Source: Vandammella animalimorsus (GTDB lineage Bacteria; Pseudomonadota; Gammaproteobacteria; Burkholderiales; Burkholderiaceae_C). From it: a DNA stretch of 64,000 bases. The translations under genes and the position numbers were made by a program. Positions within the stretch are counted from its first letter, which is position 1. Each line of letters begins with the position of its first letter. Shown in pieces: positions 43,936-53,156 of this stretch. The stretch spans positions 620,001 to 684,000 of the forward strand of contig NZ_NSJF01000001.1 of the NCBI RefSeq assembly GCF_002285285.1, in the 5' to 3' direction. The notes below the pieces were generated by a model. The model saw only the letters and a program-made list of their open reading frames with translations, did no database searches and was not told the DNA's origin.

Positions 43936-44823
43936 TTATTGGGCCAGCGATTTGAGGCGGCGCTTGAGCAGCGGAAACACCAGCACCAGGATGACCAGCA
44001 CGGAGGCAATCAGGTTCAAATCTTGCGATTGCAGGCCGATCCAGCTGCTGTTGAGCGCCAGCGCGATGAAGAAGCGATAGAGCACGGCGCCGATGATGAC
44101 GGCCAGCGTGGCCCACAGAATGCGCCGTGAGGGCAGCACGCTCTCGCCAATGATGACTGCGGCCAGGCCAATCACGATGGTGCCGATGCCCATGGAAATG
44201 TCCGAGCCGCCCTGGCTTTGTGCAAACAGTGCTCCGCCCAGGGCCACCAGCGCGTTGGAGATGGCCAGGCCCACGAGCTTGGCCCAGCTGGTGGCTACCC
44301 CTTGGGCGCTGGCCATGCGCGGATTGGCGCCGGTGGCGCGCATGGCCAGGCCGCGCTCGGAGGCGAAATACCAATCCAGGATGAATTTGGCGATCAGCAC
44401 GACGACCAACAGAATCAGCGGCTTTTCGATGTAGTCGGCCCAGATACCAGGCATCAGTACGGTAAACACCGTGGGCTCCAGAATCAGCGGCACATTGGGT
44501 TTGCCCATGATGCGCAGATTGATGGAATACAGCGCGGTCATCATCAAAATGCCCGCCAGCAAATCCATGATTTTCAGGCGCACATTGAGCCAGCCAGTGG
44601 CAAAGCCAGACAACGCGCCAGCCAAGGTGGCGATGAAGGTGGCCAGGAAAGGATCTTTGCCTGTGGAGATCAGTGTGGCTGCGACGGCGCCACCCAATGG
44701 GAATGAGCCATCGACCGTCAGGTCTGGGAAGTTCAGGATGCGAAAGGAGATCAGCACCCCCAGGGCAACCAGGCCGAAAATCAGGCCGATTTCCAGTGCC
44801 CCCATGAAGGAATAAAAGGTCAT
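43936..44823 (-). CDS. ABC transporter permease, PF04392-linked (TrpY-like)
   Basis: A 295-residue inner-membrane permease of the branched-chain-amino-acid-type (BPD_transp_2) fold with about eight or nine helices. Marks are FRILNFPDLTVDGSFPLGGA, NVRLKIMDLLAGILMMTALY, MRATGANPRMA and IVIGLAAVIIGESVLP. It lies downstream of the binding protein after a 207-bp gap containing a strong hairpin. Confidence 0.92.
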   Translation of the reverse strand: MTFYSFMGALEIGLIFGLVALGVLISFRILNFPDLTVDGSFPLGGAVAATLISTGKDPFLATFIATLAGALSGFATGWLNVRLKIMDLLAGILMMTALYSINLRIMGKPNVPLILEPTVFTVLMPGIWADYIEKPLILLVVVLIAKFILDWYFASERGLAMRATGANPRMASAQGVATSWAKLVGLAISNALVALGGALFAQSQGGSDISMGIGTIVIGLAAVIIGESVLPSRRILWATLAVIIGAVLYRFFIALALNSSWIGLQSQDLNLIASVLVILVLVFPLLKRRLKSLAQ

Positions 44824-44934
44824 CGCAGCAAACGGTTTTGGGTATTTGTCACAGGCCTTGGCTGCCGGTGCAAGCCAGGCGCGGGCCAGGTGCAGGTCAT
44901 ATGGCGCAGCATGGCCTTAGGTGGCCTGAACATC

Positions 44935-44963
44935 AGCGGGGCAGGCCCATTGCCTGCCCCGCT
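44935..44963. other. Perfect 12-bp hairpin between binding-protein and permease genes
   Basis: AGCGGGGCAGGC and GCCTGCCCCGCT pair fully around a 5-base loop. No T-run follows on the minus strand, so it is better explained as a partial terminator or an RNA-stabilising stem that lets the binding protein be made in excess over the membrane parts. Confidence 0.6.
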
Positions 44964-45030
44964 GTGATTGCCATGCTCAAGGGCTGACCCGTATGTGAAC
45001 GGGCTGCCCATGTCGGTTCAAGGCTCTGCG

Positions 45031-46032
45031 TTATTCAATCACTTCCTTGGCGGACTGGATCAGTTCCTGCGACAAGCTCACGCCCTGGGCCGCAGCGGCC
45101 TTGGGGTTGACGTAGAGCTCCAGATTGGTGCTGCGCTCGGAAGCGATGGCGCCAGGCTTTTCGCCATTGAGGATGCGCACAACGATCTTGCCAGTCTGAC
45201 GGCCCAGATCGCGGTAGTCTACGCCCAGGGCAGCGATGGCGCCGCGCTTGACGCTGTCGGTGTCCGACGCAACCAGGGGCAGCTTAGCATCGGTGGCCAC
45301 TTTGACCAGCGACTCGTAGGCCGAGACCACGTTGTTGTCGGTGTTGGTGTAGATCACGTCCACCTTGCCCACCAAATTGCGGGCTGCGGCCGTGATGTCC
45401 ACGGTGCGCGGGGCTGTGGCCTCGACCAGCTCGATGCCCATCGGGGGCAGGATGCGCTTGAGCTCGTTGACGACCACGACGGAATTGGCCTCGCCGGGGT
45501 TGTAGACCATGCCGATGCGCTTGACGTTGGGCAGAATTTTCTTGATCAGGTTGACCTGGTCTTCCAGCGCCAGGGCGTCAGACACGCCGGTGACGTTGGT
45601 GCCGCTGGGCTCCATGTTCTTGACCAACTGCGCTGCCACTGGATCGGTGACTGCCGAATACACGGTGGGGATGCTCTTGCTGGCAGCGACCACGGCCTGG
45701 GCCGATGGCGTGGCAATGGCCACGATCACATCCGGGTTCTGGCCGATGTAGTTGCGTGCGATCTGCGCAGCGGTGCCGGGATTGCCTTGCGCACTTTGGT
45801 ATTGCCACTTGAGCTTGTCGCCCTTGAAGCCGCTGGCTTCAAGTTCCTCCTTGATCCCATCGCGCACGGCGTCGAGCGCCGGATGTTCGACGATGGCTGT
45901 GACGGCCACGGACTTGGCTTGCGCATATACGCTGGTGCTGGTCAGGGCGCTCAGGCCCAGCAGGGCTGCGGCAGCGGCCTGCAGCAACTGACGGCGGCCA
46001 GCGCCGCGCGCGATCATGGGAATGCGGTTCAT
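45031..46032 (-). CDS. ABC transporter substrate-binding protein, PF04392 family (TrpX-like)
   Basis: A 333-residue periplasmic binding protein. The signal peptide (GRRQLLQAAAAALLGLSALT, ending SVYAQA) carries an RR pair but resembles a Sec signal more than Tat. Domain marks: VTAIVEHPALDAVRDGIKEE, IGQNPDVIVAIATPSAQAVV, PTVYSAVTDPVAAQLV, GMVYNPGEANS and LGVDYRDLGRQTGKI. GAGGAG lies five bases before the ATG at 46032. It is the first gene of the importer operon. Confidence 0.93.
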   Translation of the reverse strand: MNRIPMIARGAGRRQLLQAAAAALLGLSALTSTSVYAQAKSVAVTAIVEHPALDAVRDGIKEELEASGFKGDKLKWQYQSAQGNPGTAAQIARNYIGQNPDVIVAIATPSAQAVVAASKSIPTVYSAVTDPVAAQLVKNMEPSGTNVTGVSDALALEDQVNLIKKILPNVKRIGMVYNPGEANSVVVVNELKRILPPMGIELVEATAPRTVDITAAARNLVGKVDVIYTNTDNNVVSAYESLVKVATDAKLPLVASDTDSVKRGAIAALGVDYRDLGRQTGKIVVRILNGEKPGAIASERSTNLELYVNPKAAAAQGVSLSQELIQSAKEVIE

Positions 46033-46298
46033 GCAATCTCCTCGGGGGAATGGATGGGGACAGTGCGTCATTCAGACGAAGGCAGCCATCAAGATCCAGG
46101 CCCACCGGGGCCATGGCGCTGGCTGCCAAGCGGCGGCAATCGTAACTGAAAAAAGATTCTTGCAAGGGCCCTGTCAGGGGCTTTGGCATCAGGGCTATCA
46201 CTGATATTGATGCGCCCGCAGCGGCCTCGCTGGCATACGCAAGCGCCACCCTATGGCAGGCAGCGTCGCATGGAGCGCTGGTCGGCTCCAAAAACGTT

Positions 46299-46335
46299 AA
46301 GGCCTGTTCAAAGGCTCAGCGCGAGCAGGCTCTTA
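46299..46335. repeat. Repeat-end pair touching the DUF3108 stop codon
   Basis: AAGGCCTGTTCAAAGGC and GCGAGCAGGCTCTTA are imperfect inverted copies of the family A terminal repeat, only a few bases apart. On the minus strand the right copy reads TAAGAGCCTG, and its TAA is the stop codon of the DUF3108 gene. Confidence 0.5.
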
Positions 46336-47196
46336 CTGCTGGGCTTTGGTGGGGGTGTAGCGCTTCATTTGTAAGTCAACGGCGTCGCCATCGTCTTGCA
46401 ACAGAATGCGCACAGGCAAATAACCTGTGGATGCGGCCAGCCAGATTTCGGCCTGCTGATCGTCGGCCTTGCGTGGCAGGCGGCGCAGCTTGATGCTGGG
46501 CAGCGTGCCTGCAGGCAGGGGCAGGGATTGTTGACCATCAACCTCGAAGACCCAGCTTTCCTGTTTGTTGCTGGCCACAGTCCAGATGGCAATGCGCTGG
46601 CCCTTGACACGCAGACCGGGATCAGCGGCAACGCGAGCGGCCAGTTGGAAGAATACGCTCAGACGATCCTGAGCATCTGGGGGAACGCTTTCAGTCTGCC
46701 CACTGGCCACCACGGTGACTTTGCCCGTGGCTGGGTCGAAGCGCAGGTTGCGTTTTTTGCGTGCCGAGTCTGTGAATTGCAGAGGCTGCAAATGCCCGGC
46801 CCGGATGTGCCCACTGCTGACTTGCGAGCGCGTGCCCATCAGTGGCGCTTTGATGCTTTGCTCTGCCCGGTAGCTGTGCCCATCGTGCTGCCAATGCAAC
46901 TGAGCGCTGGCACTGTAGGAAAAGCCGCTGATCTTGCCTTTGGCATCGAATTGCAAATGGGCCGCAGGCGGTATGCGTATGCGCTGCTGCGTGGCGGCAG
47001 GCGCTGTATCGGCCGCCAGGGCCTGATGCGTCACGACCAGTGGGACGGAGGACAGCAACAGTGCTGCGCAAGCGCGTGCCATGGCAGGCCATGGGCTGCT
47101 GCTGTTGGCGTCTCGGTCATTGCCATTTTCACGCTGGCAGGCCGTGCCTTGGTTGGATGCGCTGCTGGAGGGAAAAAAAGGAGTGCGAAAACTCAT
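46333..47196 (-). CDS. DUF3108 domain exported protein
   Basis: A 287-residue protein with a long N-region, a hydrophobic signal (ACAALLLSSVPLVVTHQALA) and a beta-rich DUF3108 domain. Visible marks are FSYSASAQLHWQHDGHSYRA, LQPLQFTDSARKKRNLRFD and the C-terminal AEIWLAASTGYLPVRILLQD, a pattern also seen in LolA/LolB-like and outer-membrane lipid handlers. The first ATG overlaps the MCE gene's stop (ATGA). A later start near residue 38 (MARACAA) would give an ordinary signal length. Coupling to an MCE gene suggests a role in envelope lipid traffic. Confidence 0.78.
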   Translation of the reverse strand: MSFRTPFFPSSSASNQGTACQRENGNDRDANSSSPWPAMARACAALLLSSVPLVVTHQALAADTAPAATQQRIRIPPAAHLQFDAKGKISGFSYSASAQLHWQHDGHSYRAEQSIKAPLMGTRSQVSSGHIRAGHLQPLQFTDSARKKRNLRFDPATGKVTVVASGQTESVPPDAQDRLSVFFQLAARVAADPGLRVKGQRIAIWTVASNKQESWVFEVDGQQSLPLPAGTLPSIKLRRLPRKADDQQAEIWLAASTGYLPVRILLQDDGDAVDLQMKRYTPTKAQQ

Positions 47197-48278
47197 GGCA
47201 AGGTCATTTGATGCTCTTTGGCGAACGGCCAGGTGTTTTGCAGCTGGCCCATCAAGGCATCGATTTGTCGCAAATTGCTCTCGATGCTGGCGCGCAGTGT
47301 TTGCAGATCCTGCGTGTTGCTGCTCACGTGACCAGTGATGGTTTTGGTGTCACCCAGGATGGCGTCAATCTGCTTGAGGCTTTGGCGGCTGGCTTGCAGC
47401 AATTGTGTCAGCTGCTGAGTGGCGCTTTGGGCATCGCGCAGCAGACCACGTTGCCCGAACACTTGGCTGTCTGCATGGTTGACTGTGCGGTTGAGCGATT
47501 GCAGCAAGGTGTTGATTTGGGTAAGGGCTTTTTGCAGCTGCTGCAGCTCCTGGCCCTCGCCCAGCAGAATCTTGAGAGCCCCGCCCTGGCTGGCCGCCTG
47601 GCTGAGGCTGCCGCCCAGCTCATTGATGCGGGCCATGCTTTGCGCCAGGTCTGAGTCGCTGGCGGTCAGGCCGGTGAGGTTGTTGACCAGGTTGCGCACC
47701 GAGGCCATGAGCTGGGGGATTTCCGCCGAAGCGTCACCATAGAGTACAGGCCTGACGGCCCGGTCGGGCAGGGGCGGGTCGTCCCAATCGCTGGTGTAGG
47801 CCTTGAGGCTTGTGACACCCAGAATATTGCGCACCATGGTGAAGATGCTGGACTCGCGCAGGCGATGGGCGTTTTTTTCAGGCACTTCAATCTGGATGCG
47901 CACGCTGCCATCGTCGGCCAGCTCGATGCGCCTGACCCTGCCGATGGGAAAGCCAGAGAAGGTCAAATCCATCCCCAGCGAGACACCTTCTGAGTCATCT
48001 GCGGTGAGTATCAGAATCTGCTTGTTCTCAAATGCGCCACGCGCATACAGCAGATACCCCAGGGCGCCAATGCTCAGCGCGATGGTGATGAGCATCAGCA
48101 GAATCGACTTGAAATGCAGATGCGGCACGGGCGCCAGCGGCGCCAGACCCAGCGATGGGCTGGGCGCGGTGGGCTGCTGCGTGGCGCGCTGTTTGCTTTG
48201 GCCATCGGCTGGCGCCCCGGTCTGAGTATTGGGGGCAGACGGGGCAGGGGGCTGGTGCGGCGCTTGGCTCATGAACAA
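47193..48278 (-). CDS. MCE-domain protein (second MCE operon)
   Basis: A 361-residue membrane-anchored periplasmic lipid-binding subunit. A Pro/Ala/Gln-rich cytoplasmic N-terminus of ~55 residues precedes one helix (SILLMLITIALSIGALGYLL). The MCE domain (VSLGMDLTFSGFPIGRVRRI, then FTMVRNILGVTSLKAYT) and a long helical, Gln/Leu-rich region follow. It begins 105 bp after the permease gene and overlaps the DUF3108 gene by four bases. Its cytoplasmic tail is much longer than that of the MCE protein at 30275. Confidence 0.85.
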   Translation of the reverse strand: MFMSQAPHQPPAPSAPNTQTGAPADGQSKQRATQQPTAPSPSLGLAPLAPVPHLHFKSILLMLITIALSIGALGYLLYARGAFENKQILILTADDSEGVSLGMDLTFSGFPIGRVRRIELADDGSVRIQIEVPEKNAHRLRESSIFTMVRNILGVTSLKAYTSDWDDPPLPDRAVRPVLYGDASAEIPQLMASVRNLVNNLTGLTASDSDLAQSMARINELGGSLSQAASQGGALKILLGEGQELQQLQKALTQINTLLQSLNRTVNHADSQVFGQRGLLRDAQSATQQLTQLLQASRQSLKQIDAILGDTKTITGHVSSNTQDLQTLRASIESNLRQIDALMGQLQNTWPFAKEHQMTLP

Positions 48279-48383
48279 ATGCAGTCAGGGCGGGGTCGCA
48301 CAGGCACAAAACGGTGGGGGCAGAAAGGCCCGGTCAGGCAGAGCATATGGATTTGAGCGCCCGATACAGGGCTTGCAGGGCGC

Positions 48384-49223
48384 TCAGTAGTAATTGGCGA
48401 CCAAGGATAACACTTCCACCAGAATGAGCAGGGCGAGCATGCGCGCCAGCGTAGCCAGCTCCGAATCGCGCCGCAGGCCGTAGCGGGGATCGGTAAAGGC
48501 CGCCGTCAGCGGGATCAAAGCCACGATGTAGCCAAACGCCACGGCCTTGGCCGCAAAGATGAAGGTGAACAGCGGCGTCATGGTGCGCCCGAAGGCGTGT
48601 GTAAACACCTCCAAGCCCGCCAGCGTATACCCATAGATACTGAGATACAGCGTGACCATGACTGTGGCACTGCCTATGGCCGCGAACATGATGGAGGCAT
48701 ACACCCCCATCAACAAGCGGGGAAGAAGCTCGGTCTGCAAGGCATCAATGCCTGCTGCCTCCAATCGCGCTAGGTGCTTGCGGTGCCGCAACATGGCCAA
48801 CTCGGCCCCCAGCGGGATCGTCAGCTTGATGGCCGCCACCAAAGCAGCAGCCAGAGGCACAACTTCCACCAACAGAATGCGCACCATCAGGCTGGGCGTG
48901 AAATGGGCCAGGCCAAAGCCGTGCAGGGTTTGTTGCGTGATTTGCGTTGCCACACTGCCCAGAATGTAGGCGATGAGCAAAAAGCCCAGCAATGACCAGC
49001 GCAAGCGGGCATAGACCTGAGCTGTAACGACTTGCCAGATTCGCCACCAATGCCGGCCTGGCCGGCACAGCAGCACCAGCATGGAGCTGCCCAGGTACAG
49101 ATTGCTCCACCACAACAGCCACCATTCGTGCATGTGCTGGCCGAAACTGCCTGAGTCTGCACCATGGGTGGAAAGGCGAGGGCCTGCAGGCGGCGAGGCA
49201 GGTGCGGGGCGACGCATGTTCAC
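48384..49223 (-). CDS. MlaE-type ABC permease (second MCE operon)
   Basis: A 279-residue inner-membrane permease with about five helices after a ~55-residue cytoplasmic N-terminus. MlaE marks are ILLVEVVPLAAALVAAIKLT, LGAELAMLRHRKHLARLEAAG (coupling helix), and FIFAAKAVAFGYIVALIPL. No STAS domain and no ATPase gene are present with it. It must borrow an ATPase from elsewhere, possibly the one at 29403, or work without one. Confidence 0.82.
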   Translation of the reverse strand: MNMRRPAPASPPAGPRLSTHGADSGSFGQHMHEWWLLWWSNLYLGSSMLVLLCRPGRHWWRIWQVVTAQVYARLRWSLLGFLLIAYILGSVATQITQQTLHGFGLAHFTPSLMVRILLVEVVPLAAALVAAIKLTIPLGAELAMLRHRKHLARLEAAGIDALQTELLPRLLMGVYASIMFAAIGSATVMVTLYLSIYGYTLAGLEVFTHAFGRTMTPLFTFIFAAKAVAFGYIVALIPLTAAFTDPRYGLRRDSELATLARMLALLILVEVLSLVANYY

Positions 49224-49515
49224 GATTCAGAACGGGATCACGACTTTTAGAGCCTATTCACCAGGGGGCGAGTGCGCAAAAAGCGCTTTGAAATGAGCAG
49301 TGAAAGCGCAGCGCACAACCAAGCCCAGTGACGTTACTCCCCCAGGCTTGGCTGCTTTGCAGGCCGCTAGGGCCTGATTTTTTGCCAACCAACTGGGCAG
49401 CGATCGTACTCAATTTATGAGGCCGCATGGCTTTGCCATTGCGAGCGATCTGAACGGCGCCAAGCACTCAGGTGCGCTTGGCGCATGCACGTCGGCGCGA
49501 AGGCCTGCGAAGCGT

Positions 49516-50202
49516 TCAACTGCTGCGCGAGGGGTCAGGATCAAAGCTGGCGCCTGGCGGCAAAGGTGCATTGGCGCCCACGAGCATGTGGGCCATGCGC
49601 GGCGCAACAGGCCGCGGCAGAGGGGCCGCTTGCATGCCCGCAGCATTGCGTTGACGCTCGTCACGGCCTGCATTGATGCCGCTGCGTTGACTGCGCGCTC
49701 CGTTGCGCAAATAGCGGTTGCGCGCGTCGTAGCGAGGCACAAAGCGAGAGAGCTCCGTCAAGGCCATTTCATAAACGCCGCGCTTGAACTCCACAACCAC
49801 GTCCAATGGCACCCAGTAATCGTTCCAGCGCCAAGCATCGAACTCTGGGTGATCGGTGGCGCGCAAGTTCAGATCCCAGTCATTGCCCAGCAATTGCAGC
49901 AAATACCAAATCTGCTTTTGGCCTCTGTAATGACCACGAGCGTCACGGCGAATAAAGCGATCGGGCACCTCATAGCGCAACCAGTCACGGGTACGGGCAA
50001 TGATGCGCACATGATGGGGATGCAGGCCGACTTCTTCATGCAGTTCCCGATACATGGCCTGCTCGGGCTTTTCACCACGATCAATCCCCCCTTGAGGGAA
50101 TTGCCAACTGTGCGTCTTGATTCGCTTGCCCCAGAAAACCTGGTTTTTCTGGTTGAGCAATATGATGCCGACGTTCGGTCTGAAACCTTCCCTGTCCAGC
50201 AT
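49516..50202 (-). CDS. rppH: RNA 5'-pyrophosphohydrolase (Nudix)
   Basis: Removes pyrophosphate from mRNA 5' ends and so starts decay. The 228-residue product begins [17 protein letters not shown], has [18 protein letters not shown] and the Nudix box [23 protein letters not shown]-terminal extension of about 60 residues, rich in Arg, Pro and Ala, goes beyond the catalytic domain. The ATG at 50202 has AAAGGTG upstream; earlier in-frame starts would run into proS. It is divergent from proS with 169 bp between the starts. Confidence 0.95.
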   Translation of the reverse strand: MLDREGFRPNVGIILLNQKNQVFWGKRIKTHSWQFPQGGIDRGEKPEQAMYRELHEEVGLHPHHVRIIARTRDWLRYEVPDRFIRRDARGHYRGQKQIWYLLQLLGNDWDLNLRATDHPEFDAWRWNDYWVPLDVVVEFKRGVYEMALTELSRFVPRYDARNRYLRNGARSQRSGINAGRDERQRNAAGMQAAPLPRPVAPRMAHMLVGANAPLPPGASFDPDPSRSS

Positions 50203-50371
50203 AATTGCACCTTTTTTGTAACTGGGCCGTATTATGCCTTGCGCGCCCGCTGGCGCAATCGGCGCATACCCGAACACGCGCTCGGTGGGCTGTTTGTGGA
50301 GCCTCTGCCCCCAACCGCCTGCCAAGCATGGGCAGCGGCAAGCAGTGTGCCCGGCCCCAAGAGCATCTGCG

Positions 50372-52129
50372 ATGAAAGCATCGACGTTTTTTATTTCCAC
50401 CTACAAAGAAGCGCCCGCCGACGCCGAAGTCATCAGCCATCAGCTCATGATGCGTGCTGGGCTGATTCGGCGCGTCAGTGCGGGGATCTACACCTACATG
50501 CCCATGGGCTTGCGCGTGCTGCACAAGGTGCAGGCCATTGTGCGTGAAGAGATGAACCGCGCAGGAGCCGTGGAGATGAGCATGCCCATGGTGCAGCCCG
50601 GCGAGCTCTGGCAAGAGACTGGACGCTTCGAAAAAATGGGGCCGGAGCTGCTGCGCGTGCTCGACCGCCATGGGCGGGACTTCGTTATTCAGCCCACCAG
50701 CGAAGAAGTCGTCACCGATGTGGCGCGCAATGAGCTGCGCAGCTACAAGCAGCTGCCGGTGAACTTCTACCAGATCCAGACCAAGTTCCGTGATGAGCGC
50801 AGGCCACGCTTTGGGCTGATGCGCGGGCGCGAATTCATCATGAAGGACGCCTACAGCTTCGACAAGGATGTGGCGGGCGCGCAGCGCAGCTACGAAAGCA
50901 TGCGCCAGGCGTACCGCAGCATCTTCGATCGCTTTGGCCTGCGCTACCGTGCCGTGGCGGCTGACAGCGGCGCCATCGGCGGGGATTTGAGCGAGGAATT
51001 CCAGGTCATTGCCGCCACGGGCGAAGACGCCATCATCTACGCACCCGAGAGCGACTACGCCGCCAATCTGGAAAAGGCGGAGGCTCTGGCGCCACAGCAG
51101 CCGCGCGCGGCTGCCAGCGCCGCGCTGCAGAAAACGCCCACGCCTGGCAAGAGCACCTGCGCCGATGTGGCCCAGCTGCTGGGCGTGCCGCTGCAGCGCA
51201 CGGTCAAATCGTTGGTGCTGGCCACCGATGAGCTCGATGAGCAGGGCGCTGTGGTCGGCACGCAGATCTGGCTGCTGCTGCTGCGCGGCGACCATGACAT
51301 GAATGAGATCAAGGTCGGCAAGGTGCCTGGCCTGGATGCAGGCTTTCGCTTTGCCAGCGAGGCCGAAATCGCAGCGCACTTTGGCAGCAAACCCGGCTAT
51401 CTGGGCCCTGTCGGCCTGGACCGCGAAGGCGTGCGCGCTGTGAAGATCGTGGCCGATCGCGAGGTGGCTGTCATGGGCGATTGGATCTGCGGCGCCAACG
51501 AGCCCGACTTTCACTACACCGGTGTGAACTGGGGCCGCGACTTGCCCGAGCCCGATCAGGTGGCTGATCTGCGCAACGTCGTGGCTGGGGATTTGTCGCC
51601 CGATGGCAAAGGGGTGCTGGCGGTCGAGCGCGGCATCGAGGTGGGGCACATCTTTTATCTGGGCACCAAATACAGCCAAGCCATGGGGGCCACCTTCCTG
51701 GATGAGGACGGCAAGCCACGCTGCTTTGAAATGGGCTGCTATGGCATTGGCATCTCGCGCTTGCCTGCGGCAGCCATCGAACAGAACCATGATGAGCGCG
51801 GCATCATCTGGCCTGACGCCATCGCGCCATTCACGCTGGTGATTTGCCCGATCGGCATGGACCGCAGCGAGGCCGTGCGAGAGGCGGCAGAGCAGCTGCA
51901 CGCCGAGCTGCTGGCCAGCGGCGTAGACGTGATCCTGGACGATCGTGGCGAACGCCCCGGCGCCATGTTTGCCGACTGGGAGCTGATTGGCGTGCCGCAC
52001 CGTGTCGTGATTTCGGAACGGAATTTGAAAGAAGGTCAGGTTGAATACCAGCACCGTCGCCAAACCAACGCAGAAAGGGTAACATTGGGTAACGTTACAG
52101 CCTTTCTGCAAGAGCGTGGCGTGTTGTAG
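50372..52129 (+). CDS. proS: Prolyl-tRNA synthetase, bacterial type with editing domain
   Basis: Charges tRNA-Pro. The 585-residue product has class II motif 1 around [20 protein letters not shown], motif 2 with [20 protein letters not shown], the YbaK-like editing insertion at about residues 230-395 ([12 protein letters not shown]...EIKVGKVPG) and motif 3 [11 protein letters not shown]. The C-terminal anticodon domain ends with [20 protein letters not shown]. The ATG at 50372 matches the family start [18 protein letters not shown]. Confidence 0.97.
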   Translation: MKASTFFISTYKEAPADAEVISHQLMMRAGLIRRVSAGIYTYMPMGLRVLHKVQAIVREEMNRAGAVEMSMPMVQPGELWQETGRFEKMGPELLRVLDRHGRDFVIQPTSEEVVTDVARNELRSYKQLPVNFYQIQTKFRDERRPRFGLMRGREFIMKDAYSFDKDVAGAQRSYESMRQAYRSIFDRFGLRYRAVAADSGAIGGDLSEEFQVIAATGEDAIIYAPESDYAANLEKAEALAPQQPRAAASAALQKTPTPGKSTCADVAQLLGVPLQRTVKSLVLATDELDEQGAVVGTQIWLLLLRGDHDMNEIKVGKVPGLDAGFRFASEAEIAAHFGSKPGYLGPVGLDREGVRAVKIVADREVAVMGDWICGANEPDFHYTGVNWGRDLPEPDQVADLRNVVAGDLSPDGKGVLAVERGIEVGHIFYLGTKYSQAMGATFLDEDGKPRCFEMGCYGIGISRLPAAAIEQNHDERGIIWPDAIAPFTLVICPIGMDRSEAVREAAEQLHAELLASGVDVILDDRGERPGAMFADWELIGVPHRVVISERNLKEGQVEYQHRRQTNAERVTLGNVTAFLQERGVL

Positions 52130-52244
52130 AAACCGGCCTCAAGTCCTGTGCGCTGCCCCTCGTGTGGTGCTGCTGGAGAAGGGGCAGCAACTGGCGCCAG
52201 CCGCTTTTTCATGAGGCACGGCGGCGCGCAAGACTTTCTCGACG

Positions 52245-53003
52245 ATGGTGACGAACAACAGCAAGCACAAACATGATGCGGCAGACAGGGCAGAGGAGAG
52301 GGCCCATCTGCCAGCAAGCCAAGCGGCCCACATCACCCGGCGGCGCCTGCTCAGCCTGGGTACAGGGGTCTTGGCAGCGCCGGCCGCGTTTTTGTGGCCG
52401 TGGCAAGAGACAGTGGCCCAGCAACTGGAAGAGCCCTTGGTCGATTCCGTGCGCTCGGCATTGCAGGCGGCCATTGCCAATGCCACCCCGCCAGAGCCCG
52501 TGTTCGCGGACACTGCCAGCCGTCTGGCCTATCTGCGCTGGCTGACGGCTACCAGCGACAAGCTGGCGCGGCGCATGCCCAGCGTGGCGGTGCGCCACGA
52601 GTTCCTTCAAACGGTTTGGTACGAAAGCAAACGCGCCGGCCTTGACACGGCGATGATTCTGGGCCTGATCCAGGTCGAGAGCGGCTTTCGCAAGCATGTG
52701 GTTTCACACGCCGGGGCTTTGGGCTACATGCAGATCATGCCGTTTTGGACGCGTGTGATTGGCGATGGCGATCCCGCCAAGCTGTTTCACATGCAGACCA
52801 ATCTGCGCTTTGGCAATGTCATCATGCGCCACTACCTGGACATTGAAAAAGGCAATCTGTTCATGGCCCTTGGGCGCTACAACGGCAGCAGGGGACGAGC
52901 CACCTACCCCAATGCAGTGTTTGCCGCCCAGCGCCAATGGGAGTTTGAGGATCGGCACAGCCAGTCACCGGCAACAAAGACTGAGACTGCTGCGGCAGGG
53001 TGA
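52245..53003 (+). CDS. Lytic transglycosylase (SLT family), Tat-like signal
   Basis: Cleaves peptidoglycan glycan strands with anhydro-muramic ends. The 252-residue product has a twin-arginine-like signal (ITRRRLLSLGTGVLAAPAAF) and the SLT domain with catalytic Glu in GLIQVESGFRKHVVSHAGALGYMQIMP. NLRFGNVIMRHYL and ALGRYNGSRG complete the fold. It follows proS by 115 bp. The exact start is uncertain because the N-region before the RR is long (about 32 residues). Confidence 0.88.
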   Translation: MVTNNSKHKHDAADRAEERAHLPASQAAHITRRRLLSLGTGVLAAPAAFLWPWQETVAQQLEEPLVDSVRSALQAAIANATPPEPVFADTASRLAYLRWLTATSDKLARRMPSVAVRHEFLQTVWYESKRAGLDTAMILGLIQVESGFRKHVVSHAGALGYMQIMPFWTRVIGDGDPAKLFHMQTNLRFGNVIMRHYLDIEKGNLFMALGRYNGSRGRATYPNAVFAAQRQWEFEDRHSQSPATKTETAAAG

Positions 53004-53077
53004 AATTTTCCCGCGATTGCGATATTCTTGAGGTCCAGGGTTGAGAGAAGCACGACACATTTTCTTGGTGGGAGTTT

Positions 53078-53103
53078 GCAGCGGCTTAAGGCCGCTGCTT
53101 TTT
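53078..53103 (+). terminator. Intrinsic terminator after the transglycosylase gene
   Basis: GCAGCGGC and GCCGCTGC pair around TTAAG, followed directly by TTTTTC. It lies 75 bases past the stop and before the convergent CorC-like gene. Confidence 0.85.
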
Positions 53104-53156
53104 CTTGGCCTGCCTTGTTGGCCCGCGCCATCCCATCGAAAATGTGCTTGTGCCCA

